Below are positions 25,509 to 36,077 of a stretch of 64,000 bases of DNA, piece after piece. The notes below the pieces were generated by a model. The model was not told the DNA's origin, made no database searches, and was given only the letters and a program-made list of their open reading frames with translations. Made by a program: the position numbers and the translations under genes. Each line of letters opens with the position of its first letter. Position 1 is the stretch's first letter. The stretch is from Hemicentrotus pulcherrimus (Eukaryota > Echinodermata > Echinoidea > Camarodonta > Strongylocentrotidae): the NCBI GenBank assembly GCA_003118195.1, contig BEXV01000050.1, positions 159,795-223,794 on the forward strand. The letters are read 5' to 3'.

Positions 25509-28500
25509 TTCTTCTATCTTTGTCCGTCACTCTCCTAGTTTGTATCTGTGACATTGGCCCACATTCCCTTTCCTCTGCCCCTCCCATGCTGGCCCATATC
25601 AGTCTCCTCTAACCTTTATCATAAGCCATGAGATAACCTACTTTCACCTCCAGGAAACTTTAAGTCGAGCTGACAAGTTACAAATTGTTGCAACTTGCTT
25701 TGCCATGCCCCCACATCCTTTAGCTGACATAGTTTTGTAAGACAAATAAAGAGTGATGTTGAAAGACCAGATTATAGGTTGTTGTATTCTAGTCGCTCGC
25801 TCTCCCACTCTCCTTTTTAACTATTTGTTTTTTATGCAGTGTCTCATCTTTTCTGCTATACATCTTCTACACTCTCCTCCTTTCTGTTATCTTTTTTGTA
25901 TAGGTCTCACATCTTAATTTGTTTTTGTTCTCTCTCTCTCTCTCTCTTCCTCTCTCTCCTTTCCTCACTCCCTTATGGATATTATATAAAATATGTTCTG
26001 CCTTCATCAAGTGTTTATCCCTCTGTCCTGTAAGATTAAACATTTAGCAATCAACCTGTCATATTTGTGCATCCTCGTTGGCAGGAAAGGGGCAATATTG
26101 GACCTAAAAGATACTTGAACTCAATATTGCTGTTAGTGATGTTGTAACTTTTGACAAATGGCCAATTACCCTGTCATGCTCCTCATCCAGAGTTACCTGC
26201 TAGAGGGTTTAGCAAATGTCAATACCATCAGCATGCGTTAAAAACATCATGTTCGACATGGAAGTAGCAAAGTCTTGTTTTGTTTACCTCTGAATTGTTA
26301 TGTTTCTGCTACAGTTTTTGACAGAGAAAATTGATGTTTTTGCTAAATCCCTTTGGTTTATTATCATTGTTACCCTTCTTTTTCTTGTTGCAGATGATCG
26401 CCTGAAACCTTTCATCATCCGTGAACCTGAGACAGTGACATCACTGAAGAATGACAATGTGTCTCTGATATGCACAGCTGGCAGCACAAGCGATGTCCAG
26501 GTCACAATGCTATGGAAGAAAGACAAGGTATGTTACCTTCTCAACTCCCTGTTACATATTTTCTCAGCCACTTCTCTTCAGATCCATATATCTTTCCATA
26601 CCCTACCTTTAATGTTGTCCTGCGGCATCTCTATAAATCACTTGTGGTGGATAGACATAAATCCCGTACACACCATCCTCTCTTGATTTCAATGTTCACA
26701 TCTCATACAGCGACCAGTAGCAAAGATAAGTAGTAGAAAATATATTTTTTTTGTCTGGAAGATCTGAATATCACACTTCAAGTAATAGCCATTTTTCTGT
26801 GGTAACGCCCAAAACTGATTAAACGAAAGACGTTTTTAGAAACTTTAGAATCTTCTTGATGAGATGCTACTTCCACTCTGTGAGTGAACACCTATACCTC
26901 CAGAATTATAAGCACAATGGGAAAATAGTTAATATAGTCTCTGGATTCCTGATGTGCATTACGTCCTAGATTTCAATTGATGTTGTGTTCTAAAATGACA
27001 GCGCCAAGCTTATCATTGGCAAACACCAACCGTATGACTCTTCGATGCTGCTAATAAGTATCGCCTGACAAGTGTTTAACCCCTCTGTCCCGTAAGATTA
27101 AACATTGAGTATGACTCTTGATTAGTTTTGATGATTTTCTTTCCTTGTTTTCATCATCTTCAGGCAATCATGGAGGATGCGAACCCTATCTACTTTGAGA
27201 GGCTGAACCCCAGCGGTGTGAACGAGTACACCTCTGTGCTCAACCTCCCTCACATCAAGGAGGAAGACCAGGGGAGGTACCAATGCATCATCTCAAAAGA
27301 GTTTGGCGTCACATACTCCAAGAAGGCCAGAGTCACTGTGCACAGTGAGTATCTCATTCCAAATACTTCTGTGTTTTAGTAGCCTAACCATCACATGTCT
27401 CTTATGTTGGCCATCTTCTATATATGCTTTGTGGGAATATTTGGTGTAAAACTTTGGTGGTCATTGAAACACTTTTTATTTTCTTAGTGAACATTTAAAC
27501 AGATTTTGCTTGTTTTATTATATTGTAAAGGAGAAAGTAATTTTCTGCCAATTGTAGTTTAGATTTCGTAATGATTGTGATTACACTTTTGTTCACTCTT
27601 CAGTTTACCCATCATTCACTGTCACTCCACGTCATGTCAGTGTACGTGTTGGAGGGATCGCTGAACTCCCCTGTGCTGCCACAGGACAACCCACCCCAAA
27701 GATCGCTTGGCAGAAGGACGGAGGCATCAACTTCCCTGCTGCCCGCCAGCGCCGCATCAAGGTCAAGACTGAACTTGCAGAGTTCTACATCGACAACGTT
27801 CAGATAAGTGACACGGGTGTGTACACATGTACCGCCCTCAACGCCGCAGGGACCATTAGCACCAATGCTACTCTGACCGTTCTGGAGCCGCCTCTCTTCA
27901 CCCGTCAAATGAAGGACCTGACCGTCGAGGTCGGAGAGCCAGCAGTTCTGGAGTGTAACGTTGAAGGAAGTCCCCGTCCCAGTATCAGGTGGTTCAAGGA
28001 TGAGGAGCCCTTCACATTGTCCGATGGCATGCACCTGACTGACTTTGATCGCTACCTGATCATCATGAATGCAGCAGGCAGGGATGGTGGCACATACACA
28101 TGTGAAGCAACAAATTCCCTGGGTGTACGGACAGACACTGCAAAGCTTGTAGTTACTCAGAGTAAGTTTCCTTCCTCGGATCTTATTATTTTTCATAAGA
28201 TGAATGTATTTAAAAATTGATAAGTAAAAAGTATCCATCTAGATTTGAGAATGATATTATGTAATTCACTCAATAATGGCAAAGGCATATTGAAGATGCA
28301 ATCACATCCATCTTGTTTAAGTCTGTTTGTGTTAATCCATTTAGAAACAATATTCTTGATACATGATGAGCAATCAGCCTGAATGTAATCAAATTGACTG
28401 CACAAGTATCTTTTGTTCTTCGAAACACATGACTTTGATTGGTCAATAAGTATTCTTACCAAGCATCATTCCATAATGTTAATCAAAATGACTTCTTTGT

Positions 28501-29874
28501 TTTGTTTAGACTCTGGTACAGTATGGAACATGACGACCACCAGCATCATCATCGTAGTGGTCATCTGCTGTATACTGGGTACATCTCTCATCTGGGTTGT
28601 CATCATATATCACACTCGCAAACGCACAAGCAGATACAGAGGTAAGGCTGCCCTGAATTTAAAAAAACATATTGACTATTCTACAAGAAGATTACTGTTC
28701 TACATAAAATGTTGTTTTAACTTTGTATCTGTTAGTTTCTCCACTCCTGTGTCTTGTGCTGAGATCCATGCATAGTAAAAAGCCTGCATGGTGTACTTGG
28801 TTTTTTTTATCCTTCTTATCTTTTAGATGAATAAGCTCTCAATCGGTCCCTCTGTTCAGAGTCAGAAGGGCATTGACTCTATATAACAAAGTATGTTAGT
28901 TAACTCCCTTTGAGCTCTGAACAGACGATGTAATGCCTGTAATATATTTCTTGCTCATTAGTAAATGGACAATCCAAAATGTGGCACATGACCATTGATT
29001 TTAATCTCTAGATAGTATGCTATTATCGTATATGTTTATTTACCATCACAGTGGAAGAATCCCATCATCACGTGGTACCCCCAGAGATTCCCAGCTCCAC
29101 CCTCAACGGATCATCAGAGGGTACCATCCATCAGGAGACGAGCAGTGGGGTCTCAAGTGCAGGTAGGTAACGAGAAGAGAGATGTAGAAGAGGGGAGAGA
29201 GAGAGATGTAGAAGAGGAGAGGGAGAGAGAGATGTAGAAGAGGAGAGAGAGAGATGTAGAAGAGGAGAGAGAGAGAGGCACAAATCAAGATGGAAATATA
29301 AACATGACAAAGATGTGCAGGGCAGATGAGTTAAGCAGGAAAAGTTATGAAATTGTTGAACATGAAAGCGTTTGAGATGTGAAAGAAAATATGAGAGAAA
29401 AGAAGAGAGAGGGATAGAGAAGGGGGAGGGAGAGATGCATATATGTCCATAATTAACAAAGGGAAGTAGTACAGTGGAAATATTAGGGGGCCGAATCAGT
29501 TTTCCCTAGTCATTGAAGAAGTAAAATGAGGGAAATTTAACTTGTTTAGACTTGAGAGAAGTATACTAGAATGAAAAACAGAGAAAAGATTAAACTTTTG
29601 ATGAAATACAATGGAAAGATATTCATTATTCAATGCAGGTGAAAATATCATCATCATCATTTGAACTTTTTACCCCTCTTCAGCCACCGACAAGTACCAA
29701 GATGACAATGCCAGTGACTGTGACTCTCTAGACGGACCTGTAGGAAAGCTCAGTACCTTCAGGTTCTCCAATCAGGTCCGCATGGCAGCCATCTTTCCCA
29801 GCGAGACAAAAGTCATACAGCCACCAGAATTAGCACCCTGCCCTCGTCAACATCACTGCAATATGCAAGGTACA

Positions 29875-29916
<42 letters not shown>

Positions 29917-31158
29917 CACTCACTGCCCACACTCTGTCTCTTTCCGTGTAACTTTCCATCTTCAGAATATTTGTCTTGACTTTTCAAATTGAAGTTGCAA
30001 TAGGCCAGTTGACGAATGAATTCAAATATATGAAAGCTACTTGGGAACATTGTCAATGAACTATTGCATTTACCTCTTTAAGTAAATTATATTTCAATAG
30101 TCAGAATGCAGATTGCATGCATTAGGTGTTGCTATGTTAGACACACCATCTGGAAAGCTTTTGGATCATCTCTAGTAACTGTTTTAGGAAGAAGCTTGAT
30201 AACATTTTCAGCTAATTTATGAACTAGTCTGTTCCTAGTGAGAAATATCCTTGTCAATAAGAAGCATAAAATATTTCCTTTGATGTTGTGTATTTCAGAT
30301 GGGCCTCACCAAGGCGGCATGGAGCGGTACTGCCCTTCAGACTCACTCAGTGAAGCTGATCGCACCACCTTAGAAAGACGTGGCCAGCTCACAACCCTGC
30401 CATGCTGCAAAGGGACAGGTCGCTCTCTGGACAGTGCAATCAACAAACACATGTATCTCCACCATGGGGGTGGAGGCCGTAACCATCCACTAAGGAAGGG
30501 AGGAAGCGACGGTGAGGAGGGAGAGATTGAGGAGGAGGAAGAGGATGAAGTATTTATGGATGAGGCAACAAGGGATAGGTTGCAGAGAGAAAGACTCTTG
30601 ACAAACTCGGATGAGGGTCTGGGTAGTCAGACAGCCTCACCAGTCAATAGACACAATTATCGGAGGAGCAACCACCCACCGCCCCAGTGCTGCCATTCCT
30701 ATACCTCAGTGTCATCACCGGAGGGGCGATGTACATCACCCAGCAGCTTTAACATACCTCATGGTAAGGCTCATGCTTGTTTGCCTACAGGGAGTCAGTA
30801 CCTTGTAAGATCCCCACAGAGAAAATTGGGTAGTTATGATATATTGTGCATTGCATGCATGAATATTTATTGTAGTTTAACGACACTCATGTATATTTGA
30901 CACAAGTTAGTAAAATGCTTCATATATGTGTCTTTGAAAGTACCTTGGAATTTCTCACAAAAGGATGGTCAAAGTTATTCCTGTAGTAAAGGTTGAAACT
31001 TGTATGGAAGTGAAAAAGAAAATTGGAATGTGATTAACCTTTTGTCCTTTTTGTTATATTTTTCAGAAAATGCACAAAGGGGAGACGCATACAGCAGGAT
31101 GGCAATGTCATCATCTTCACTCCCCTGCAATGGACGGATTCCCAACGTACACCTCTAA
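7409..31158 (+). CDS. LRIG: LRIG family receptor (LRR and Ig transmembrane protein), 5'-partial gene
   Basis: Single-pass membrane glycoprotein; vertebrate LRIG proteins modulate receptor tyrosine kinase and BMP signalling (family knowledge). Exons: 7409-7546, 10185-10328, 23089-23592, 23943-24095, 24679-24750, 25039-25202, 26394-26527, 27164-27344, 27604-28161, 28510-28641, 29052-29162, 29684-29869, 30299-30763, 31067-31158. All junctions are GT-AG with matching phases and join into about 1010 residues. Counted from the first visible residue: 13 LRRs (1-338), LRRCT with a CDC motif (about 339-391), Ig1 (392-496), Ig2 (497-590), Ig3 (591-681), transmembrane helix (694-716) followed by HTRKR, then a tail of about 290 residues. 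The LRR number from this point equals my recollection of human LRIG1, so no internal exon seems to be missing. The N-terminus is not in view. The VPPEIPS stretch of the tail resembles VPPDVPS in vertebrate LRIG. Assignment to the family is secure; the paralogue is not. Confidence 0.95.
10106..10150 (+). repeat. CT microsatellite before LRIG acceptor
   Basis: CT run ending about 35 bp before the exon at 10185; it may extend the polypyrimidine tract. Confidence 0.9.
10185..10328 (+). CDS. LRIG: LRIG exon: two LRRs (144 bp)
   Basis: The exon is exactly two 72 bp repeat units, phase 2 at both ends, with acceptor ACAG and donor GTAAGT. It encodes LLLENNRINTL and LKLNRNRIASL. The acceptor is preceded by a long CT microsatellite (about 10106-10150). 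Confidence 0.93.
10329..23088 (+). other. 12.8 kb LRIG intron
   Basis: LRR counting shows no exon is required in it. It contains the element at 12968-13132 and scattered short G+C-richer stretches (about 14590-14830 and 19020-19260). Nothing else could be supported. Confidence 0.7.
12968..13132 (+). mobile_element. 165 bp MITE-like element (CAGTCAAACC ends)
   Basis: Ends TACAGTCAAACCTG and CAGATTTGACTGTA are imperfect inverted repeats flanked by TA, compatible with a Tc1/mariner-type target site. The interior holds related GTAGACAGG motifs. Non-coding; lies in the large LRIG intron. Confidence 0.6.
23089..23592 (+). CDS. LRIG: LRIG exon: LRR block with Gly/Pro insert (504 bp)
   Basis: A T-rich tract and TTTTGTAG precede the exon and GTAAGT follows. 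Phase is 2 at both ends, and 504 bp equals seven 72 bp units. It encodes LELSRNEL, LSLSRNQL, LELDGNEL, LTVAHNRI, LDLSHNRL and LYINHNRI repeats. One repeat (about 23395-23515) carries roughly 24 extra residues rich in Gly, Pro and Glu. Confidence 0.95.
23943..24095 (+). CDS. LRIG: LRIG exon: LRRs with the VDDMTGAFEGL segment
   Basis: Acceptor TTGCAG, donor GTAAGT, phase 2 at both ends. It encodes LDLSDNVIAWTVDDMTGAF followed by LGLANNNINSI. The longer repeat corresponds to the diverged LRIG LRR that contains an E/D-D-x-x-GAF motif, which is a family signature. Confidence 0.94.
24167..24187. other. Assembly gap (21 N)
   Basis: Follows a G homopolymer in LRIG intron sequence. Confidence 0.99.
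24679..24750 (+). CDS. LRIG: LRIG exon: single 72 bp LRR
   Basis: This is a single LRR unit of 24 codons, phase 2 at both ends, with acceptor TTCTTCAG and donor GTAAGT. It encodes LDFAGNVITTVENNAFEGM. It is too short to stand out as an open frame and was placed by phase and homology. Confidence 0.92.
25039..25202 (+). CDS. LRIG: LRIG exon: C-terminal LRR cap (LRRCT)
   Basis: Acceptor TCTTTCAG, donor GTAAGT. It enters in phase 2 and leaves in phase 1. It encodes the cysteine cap: SSSVVCDCQMAWFPVWI, then the later cysteines in GRCAHPD and VFTC. A CT-rich tract of about 230 bp starts roughly 80 bp after the donor. Confidence 0.94.
25290..25525 (+). repeat. CT-rich polypyrimidine tract
   Basis: About 235 bp of CT/CCT/TTCT with interruptions, between the LRRCT and Ig1 exons of LRIG. 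Open frames across it are compositional. Confidence 0.85.
26394..26527 (+). CDS. LRIG: LRIG exon: first half of Ig1
   Basis: Acceptor TTGTTGCAG, donor GTATGT, leaving in phase 0. It encodes DDRLKPFIIREPET and the first Ig cysteine in VSLICTAG, ending at LWKKDK. The DDxLKP start is typical of the LRRCT-Ig junction in LRIG. Confidence 0.93.
27164..27344 (+). CDS. LRIG: LRIG exon: second half of Ig1
   Basis: Acceptor CATCTTCAG, donor GTGAGT, phase 0 in and phase 1 out. It contains the DQGRYQCIIS motif (second Ig cysteine) and FGVTYSKKARVTV, the closing strand. Confidence 0.93.
27604..28161 (+). CDS. LRIG: LRIG exon: Ig2 and Ig3
   Basis: The 558 bp exon carries two complete I-set Ig domains and is phase 1 at both ends. 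Ig2 has AELPCAATGQPTPKIAWQKD and DTGVYTCTALN. Ig3 has AVLECNVEGSPRPSIRWFKD and GGTYTCEATN. The GQPTPKIAWQKDGG segment is nearly identical to vertebrate LRIG. Confidence 0.96.
28510..28641 (+). CDS. LRIG: LRIG exon: transmembrane segment
   Basis: Acceptor TTTGTTTAG, donor GTAAGG, phase 1 at both ends. It encodes a short stalk with an NMT sequon and a hydrophobic helix (IIIVVVICCILGTSLIWVV). The stop-transfer sequence HTRKRTSRYR follows, close to HTRK/QTRK at this place in other LRIGs. Confidence 0.94.
28851..28926. repeat. Hairpin repeat A in LRIG intron
   Basis: Left arm TCTGTTCAGAGTCAGAAGGG, right arm CCCTTTGAGCTCTGAACAGA. They are near-perfect inverted copies around a loop of roughly 35 bases. 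Its AGAAGGG core is shared with the hairpin at 48420-48485. Confidence 0.6.
29052..29162 (+). CDS. LRIG: LRIG exon: juxtamembrane cytoplasmic tail
   Basis: Acceptor ATCACAG, donor GTAGGT, phase 1 at both ends. It encodes VEESHHHVVPPEIPSS and a Ser/Gly/Thr-rich stretch. The VPPEIPS core matches the conserved VPPDVPS element of vertebrate LRIG tails. A GA minisatellite begins within about 10 bp of the donor. Confidence 0.88.
29165..29276 (+). repeat. GA-rich minisatellite after LRIG exon
   Basis: Repeats of GATGTAGAAGAGGAGAGAGA with variable GA length, about four units, starting within a few bases of the donor at 29163. Confidence 0.85.
29684..29869 (+). CDS. LRIG: LRIG exon: cytoplasmic tail
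   Basis: Acceptor CTCTTCAG, donor GTACAG (weaker), phase 1 at both ends. It encodes ATDKYQDDNASDCDSLDGPV and FRFSNQVRMAAIFPSE. A pure CT microsatellite starts about 10 bp after the donor. Confidence 0.85.
29878..29911 (+). repeat. CT microsatellite
   Basis: Pure CT run of about 34 bp, starting roughly 10 bp after the LRIG donor at 29870. Confidence 0.9.
30299..30763 (+). CDS. LRIG: LRIG exon: cytoplasmic tail with acidic run
   Basis: Acceptor TATTTCAG, donor GTAAGG, phase 1 at both ends, 465 bp. It encodes a hydrophilic tail with cysteine pairs (LPCCKG, PPQCCHS) and an acidic run around EIEEEEEDEVFMDE. No catalytic domain is visible. Confidence 0.88.
31067..31158 (+). CDS. LRIG: LRIG terminal coding exon
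   Basis: Acceptor TTTTTCAG. The phase-1 entry gives ENAQRGDAYSRMAMSSSSLP and ends NGRIPNVHL, then TAA at 31156-31158. The same frame stays open for 154 more codons after this stop. The other two frames are also open for a stretch here, so the exact C-terminus needs transcript support. Confidence 0.7.
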
Positions 31159-31623
31159 GAGAATCCCACCAGTTCCGCTCAAGACAAAGACTTGATAAAC
31201 GGCCATCTATGCCGTAGCAACAATCATGTAAATAATGTTAATAACAACAGCAACACCAATCACTCTCCCGTTGCTGATCCCATCAGACAATCACATAGCA
31301 TTCCCACTGCAATATCTTCCACGGGCAACGTCTCGCCCGGAATCGGGGCGCTGCTATCGCCAACGACGCCGACAACCCACCAAGTGCAAAATGGCCACCT
31401 GCACAGCCATCACCGCCCCCACCACGCGAATCGTCACAACGAGAAACCGACCCACCAAAACTCGCGAAAGTCGGGTCGCCATCCGGAGAAGCACCATGTG
31501 AAAAGCAAAACGTCACCCAAATCGGGGCAATCGATACCAAGGACTTCTTATTTACCATCGTCTAATGCTCATCCTGCTCATCACGTGACATCACCCACGT
31601 TAACATCACTAACAGAAGCCTGA
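31159..31623 (+). other. In-frame open extension downstream of the LRIG stop
   Basis: After the TAA at 31156-31158 the LRIG frame continues for 154 sense codons to TGA at 31621-31623. The conceptual product is rich in His, Asn, Ser, Pro and Thr, and many codons end in C or G, unlike the surrounding AT-rich sequence. It could be a readthrough extension, a C-terminus reached by alternative splicing, a sequencing error near the stop, or ordinary 3' UTR. It is listed as a candidate only. Confidence 0.4.
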
Positions 31624-34591
31624 TGGGTTGGCTTAGGATGCATACCTTGGACTATCAAGAGTGACGATGGAAATATGCTCATTGTGTGTGCAAACAACTA
31701 GATGTCTAAATGGAATACATAATCTGTAAATGGTTGCTAAATATTTCATGTAACTTTTTACTAATGTGGATGCAAATCTCAGTTATTTTTGCCTGTGTTA
31801 TTTGAGCTGTATATCAGAGCTGGATATTAAATGAAACATTTAATTTATATGATATGTTACTAAGCACCACCGAAGGCAAGTCATCACCTCCTCTACCGCT
31901 TTGTGTTATCTGCGCGAAACAAGATGCATCGATGTTGCAGCACCACCGAAACAGCTAGATGTGCCTATGTAGATGCTATGGAGTGCCAAACTTTTTTTTT
32001 CTTCTTCACAACTCGATTTTTGACAGTATATAAATCTTGTTTTACATGTTAGGTCTAGTCATTCACCCTCTTTCCTGGAACTGAACACCAAGATGATCTA
32101 CCAGTAGAGTTAGCTTTCTAGAAATTCGTTTGCATGTTATTAGTTTGAAATCAAATTTGTGTAGGATCTGAAATACTTTGTAAGTGCTTTGAAGGTGTCC
32201 CCCTGTGAATTTTGTGGCGATTTTCATGAGATGCTCAGTTATTTGTGTGTATGCATCTCATGTACATCCAGTAAAAATGTTGGGTATTTCTGGCCTTTCC
32301 ATTTGTTTAGCATGATTAATCTCACTGTGGTTTCTTCACATAACCTTTTATGCAGTTTGCATAAATCTATGCATCGAGGCCCTATGTAATGATTTGTTTC
32401 AGTTTAAAGCTATGTCTCTCGAAAATCCATCAAGGCAGTTCTTGTCAAAAAAAATATTACCCGATCTCCTCTTGGGTAAATTCATGAAAACTGCAGAGAT
32501 TCAAAGTCACATTGATTATTTTTTTGATAAATCATCAAAGCATAAATTCTGACCAAAATTATGTCATAGAACCCAACCATTGTTGAAGAGCAAACTCAAT
32601 GAAAAAAAGAAGTATATTTTTGTCAGCTAAACAAGGACGATTGTGTTTTTTTGTAATATGTGGTGTGACTTTTCCTGTTATTGTTAAGTGAAGAAAGAAA
32701 AGCTTTAAAAACTTGATCTTTGTCATATTGTTTGCAGCATGTGTTATTATTTTGAAGTGCAATGATGACTATCAGTCATATTTTTTTGTAAAATGTCTCT
32801 TTTATTCGGTTATGTGATAGTGCTAACCATGGAGTCTTGTTATTTACTATCTATGTTCATGAATCGAAGAGACAGTATTTTTGTTTATATTTTGAATGAA
32901 AACCTAAATTATGCAGTTAGGTGCGTTCACTTTATGCTCTTCCCACCGCATTTATTTAATTCAATCATTTGTGTCTTCTTTACTTTTGATGCATATAACA
33001 TGACTGAGCTCATGTCTTTATTCTATTTCAAAACTATGCTAATTTATTTTGATATCAAATCAAATCAGTCTAGACGCATGTGGATGCTATTATTTTTTCT
33101 TTTCGAACTCAAGATGTGATTTGATATTCTGTAGATGAACAGGGATATGTGATATACTTATAAACGGGTTATGAATTCAATGATGATTGAAATGCATTGT
33201 ATGTACAGACTTGAACGAAGAGGCGGTTGATGAGGTTTCTATGGATGTTGTTATAGTAGAAACCGAGACGTTTCGTAGGAAATGATGGAAAAAATCTAGT
33301 CATGAAGTCAGGGCTAAAAAACAAATATTCTTACTTCTTAAAGATAGTTTTATCAGTTTCATATTTCAAATTGTCCCTTTCTTTAATCCATACATCAAGG
33401 AGTTTTATTTAAGTACCGTACTAAATCTTGAACTCTACATCGTCAAGTTACTAGCCTTATAAGTTATCTGAGAAAACAAGGATAGGATATACATGATTTA
33501 AGTTTGTAGAGACTAAATGTTTCTATCTATTTAAGGAATAACATTTCAAAATGGGTACCAAAGCTTACATCATATTTGTTGTCAAATTATGTTATCAGTA
33601 ACAAACATGTTAAGATCATAATGAGATAAGATTCCATGTTTTTCCCCTTTCAACCATATTCCTTGGTTTACCTGAAATCGAAATACATTTTTAGAAACTA
33701 TAGGACACACACCTTTTCTATCAAGTCATCGTATTGTATTACTCCCTTAAACTTTTTTCATGATTATCTCAATACCGGTAGTTCATATTTTCACACATGG
33801 GTGCACATGGAGTTCAAACCAACAACAGAAGTCTCTGACTTTATGACTAAGTTTATTGTATGAAAAAAGGTTATATGATCTGTGTACATGTGAAATGTGT
33901 ACATAAAGAGAAGACTATGAATATGTGGAAAGTTAAAATCAATGTGTGATACAATCTATGTGGTTTGTATGTTGTAGATGGATGGAGATGAGGAATATTT
34001 AACTCTGATGGAAGGAAGTCTATTGAATTTTGTGTATTTTTATTCTACCTCTGTATGTGTAAGTTTGCAAGTGAGTGCTGACTTGCCGAATATTCAATAT
34101 GAAGAAGAAAGAAACGATGAAAACAAAAATAATTTAAGTAGAGTACCGGTTTCTCAAGAGAAAAACCATCAAAGAGAATTTGAGCAAAGTGTATATTATA
34201 GAAAGTCAGTAAGTGTATGGCTATAACCAAAGCAGTGCAGTTGTAATGAAAGAAAAAAATGGAGATAAAGCAACGAGTAATAGATATTTCTATATGTGGA
34301 ATTTGAAGTGCATTTGTAGTGCTTGCTTGACAGGAAGCAATAGCACTACCGGTATGCACATTACTATTTCTTATATCTTAATTAATTTTTCTCTTTTTTG
34401 TTAAATCTGCTTTTTTCCTGGTCCCCTTCCCACACATAACAATATTTTGAATGGGTACCGGTATGCTTTAAAACAATGATTCTATAATAATGCATCACTT
34501 GTACACGTCTTGTGAATCTATTCATCTGTACCCTGCAATGTCCCTGTTAGGATGTGTAGTAATTGCCAAATTATTTACTGCCAATTATATC

Positions 34592-34597
34592 AATAAA
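34592..34597 (+). promoter_or_regulatory. Candidate poly(A) signal for LRIG
   Basis: AATAAA lies about 3.4 kb after the LRIG stop in AT-rich sequence without recognisable coding. A second AATAAA lies at 35136-35141. Which one is used, if either, cannot be told from sequence. Confidence 0.25.
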
Positions 34598-36046
34598 TGT
34601 GCCAATTTTTCGATCTACCAGTAATTTTTTTTTTTTTCTTAATTTTGTTTTTTGTTTTGCCAAAAGAGATGAGCATTTTCCTTGAACTCAGAAAGAATCA
34701 GGTACATTCATGTTTTATCTCATGGTCTCATTAAACATGATGTAATTGTGTGGATGACAGCCCAACAGGTCAATTACAGGTCAAGTGTGACATGAGGATG
34801 TCCTCAGGTCATTCCAGAGGTCACAAAGCCCACCATATTTTCTTTGAGCGCATTATACACTCGTCTTCAAGAGCCTGCCCACCATTCTTTTGTCGTATCA
34901 AATTTTATTGGTCACTTTTTTTCTGAGATACAGGTCTCAGTCACTGCCTCTATCTTCCTATGAGCAGGAATTATTCATTTTGAAATATGCAAAGTTGTTG
35001 GATGGCTTATTCTATGCTTTCCTTCTTTTTATTTCTTTATTTGCCAAAGTATATTTATATCTCCTTTATGTCACTCAGTATTTGTATTTTCCTGTAATGT
35101 TTTCATTTTCTTTGAGTTACCCCTTCGTCTTATGCAATAAAGTATTAATATTTTTCACACATGAGTTTTGTTCATGGGATTGGTGAATGAGAACAACTTT
35201 GTTCAAATTCATGTGTTATGCCATAAACACTAATGTCATAGTGTTTTTTCTTTTTTTTTTCTCAAGAATTTGCCACAAAATATATGGCCAAAATATGTCC
35301 AAATGCTTAAAATGACATACCTACCCACTTGGCCATATACACACCGCTAATGGCATGTATTTTATTCCATTCATTCATTAGTTTGACAATCGGGTGACTG
35401 CTAATTAAGACATAAATCCAAGGTTATTTTAAGTTGTTTTCATGTGAATAGTTAATATATCGCTTCTAAACGTGTTGTCTTTAGAAGCATAATTCCTAAT
35501 CCTGTTGCATAGTTTAAAAGTAGTGCCAAACCAAAATAATATGCATGCATTGGTTTTTATCTCTTAATGTTACAAACAAAAGTTGTATGTGAGTAATATA
35601 TTTCTGTCATTTTTTCAGAGAGAATTGTTATTTCCATTTTTGTTTGGGAGAATGGAATGAATGTTAAAGTTGCAAATATTGGGAACATTTAAATTCTGTT
35701 CTTGCTAAATATTATTTGTACAGTGTTGTGTATATGAAAAAGATGCTATCATTATTAAATGCAAGAAAACAATGAATTCTATGGTATCACGTTTGTGGTT
35801 TTGGTTGTGAAATGAAATTGAGAAGTAAAAGTAGCTGAATAGCATGAGTGGACAGTGTGCATTGAAAGGCATATGATATTTTAAACAGCTTGATTTGGAC
35901 TGTATTTGTTAAAAAAACGAGCCATCTGAAGTCAATATGCAAATCCCGCCTTTTGAATTTCAACAGATTTAATGGTGTAAAATGTCAACCTCTTCATCCC
36001 GCTTGGAGCACTATAATTGTGTAACTACATGATTCCCACCCCACCT

Positions 36047-36077
<31 letters not shown>

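Noticed and set aside
25226..25612. Ser/Leu-rich open frames over the CT tract
   Set aside because: Low-complexity translation of a polypyrimidine microsatellite.
27612..28238. 208-codon open frame on the minus strand
   Set aside because: It is the antisense shadow of the LRIG exon coding for Ig2 and Ig3, whose splice sites and homology are clear.
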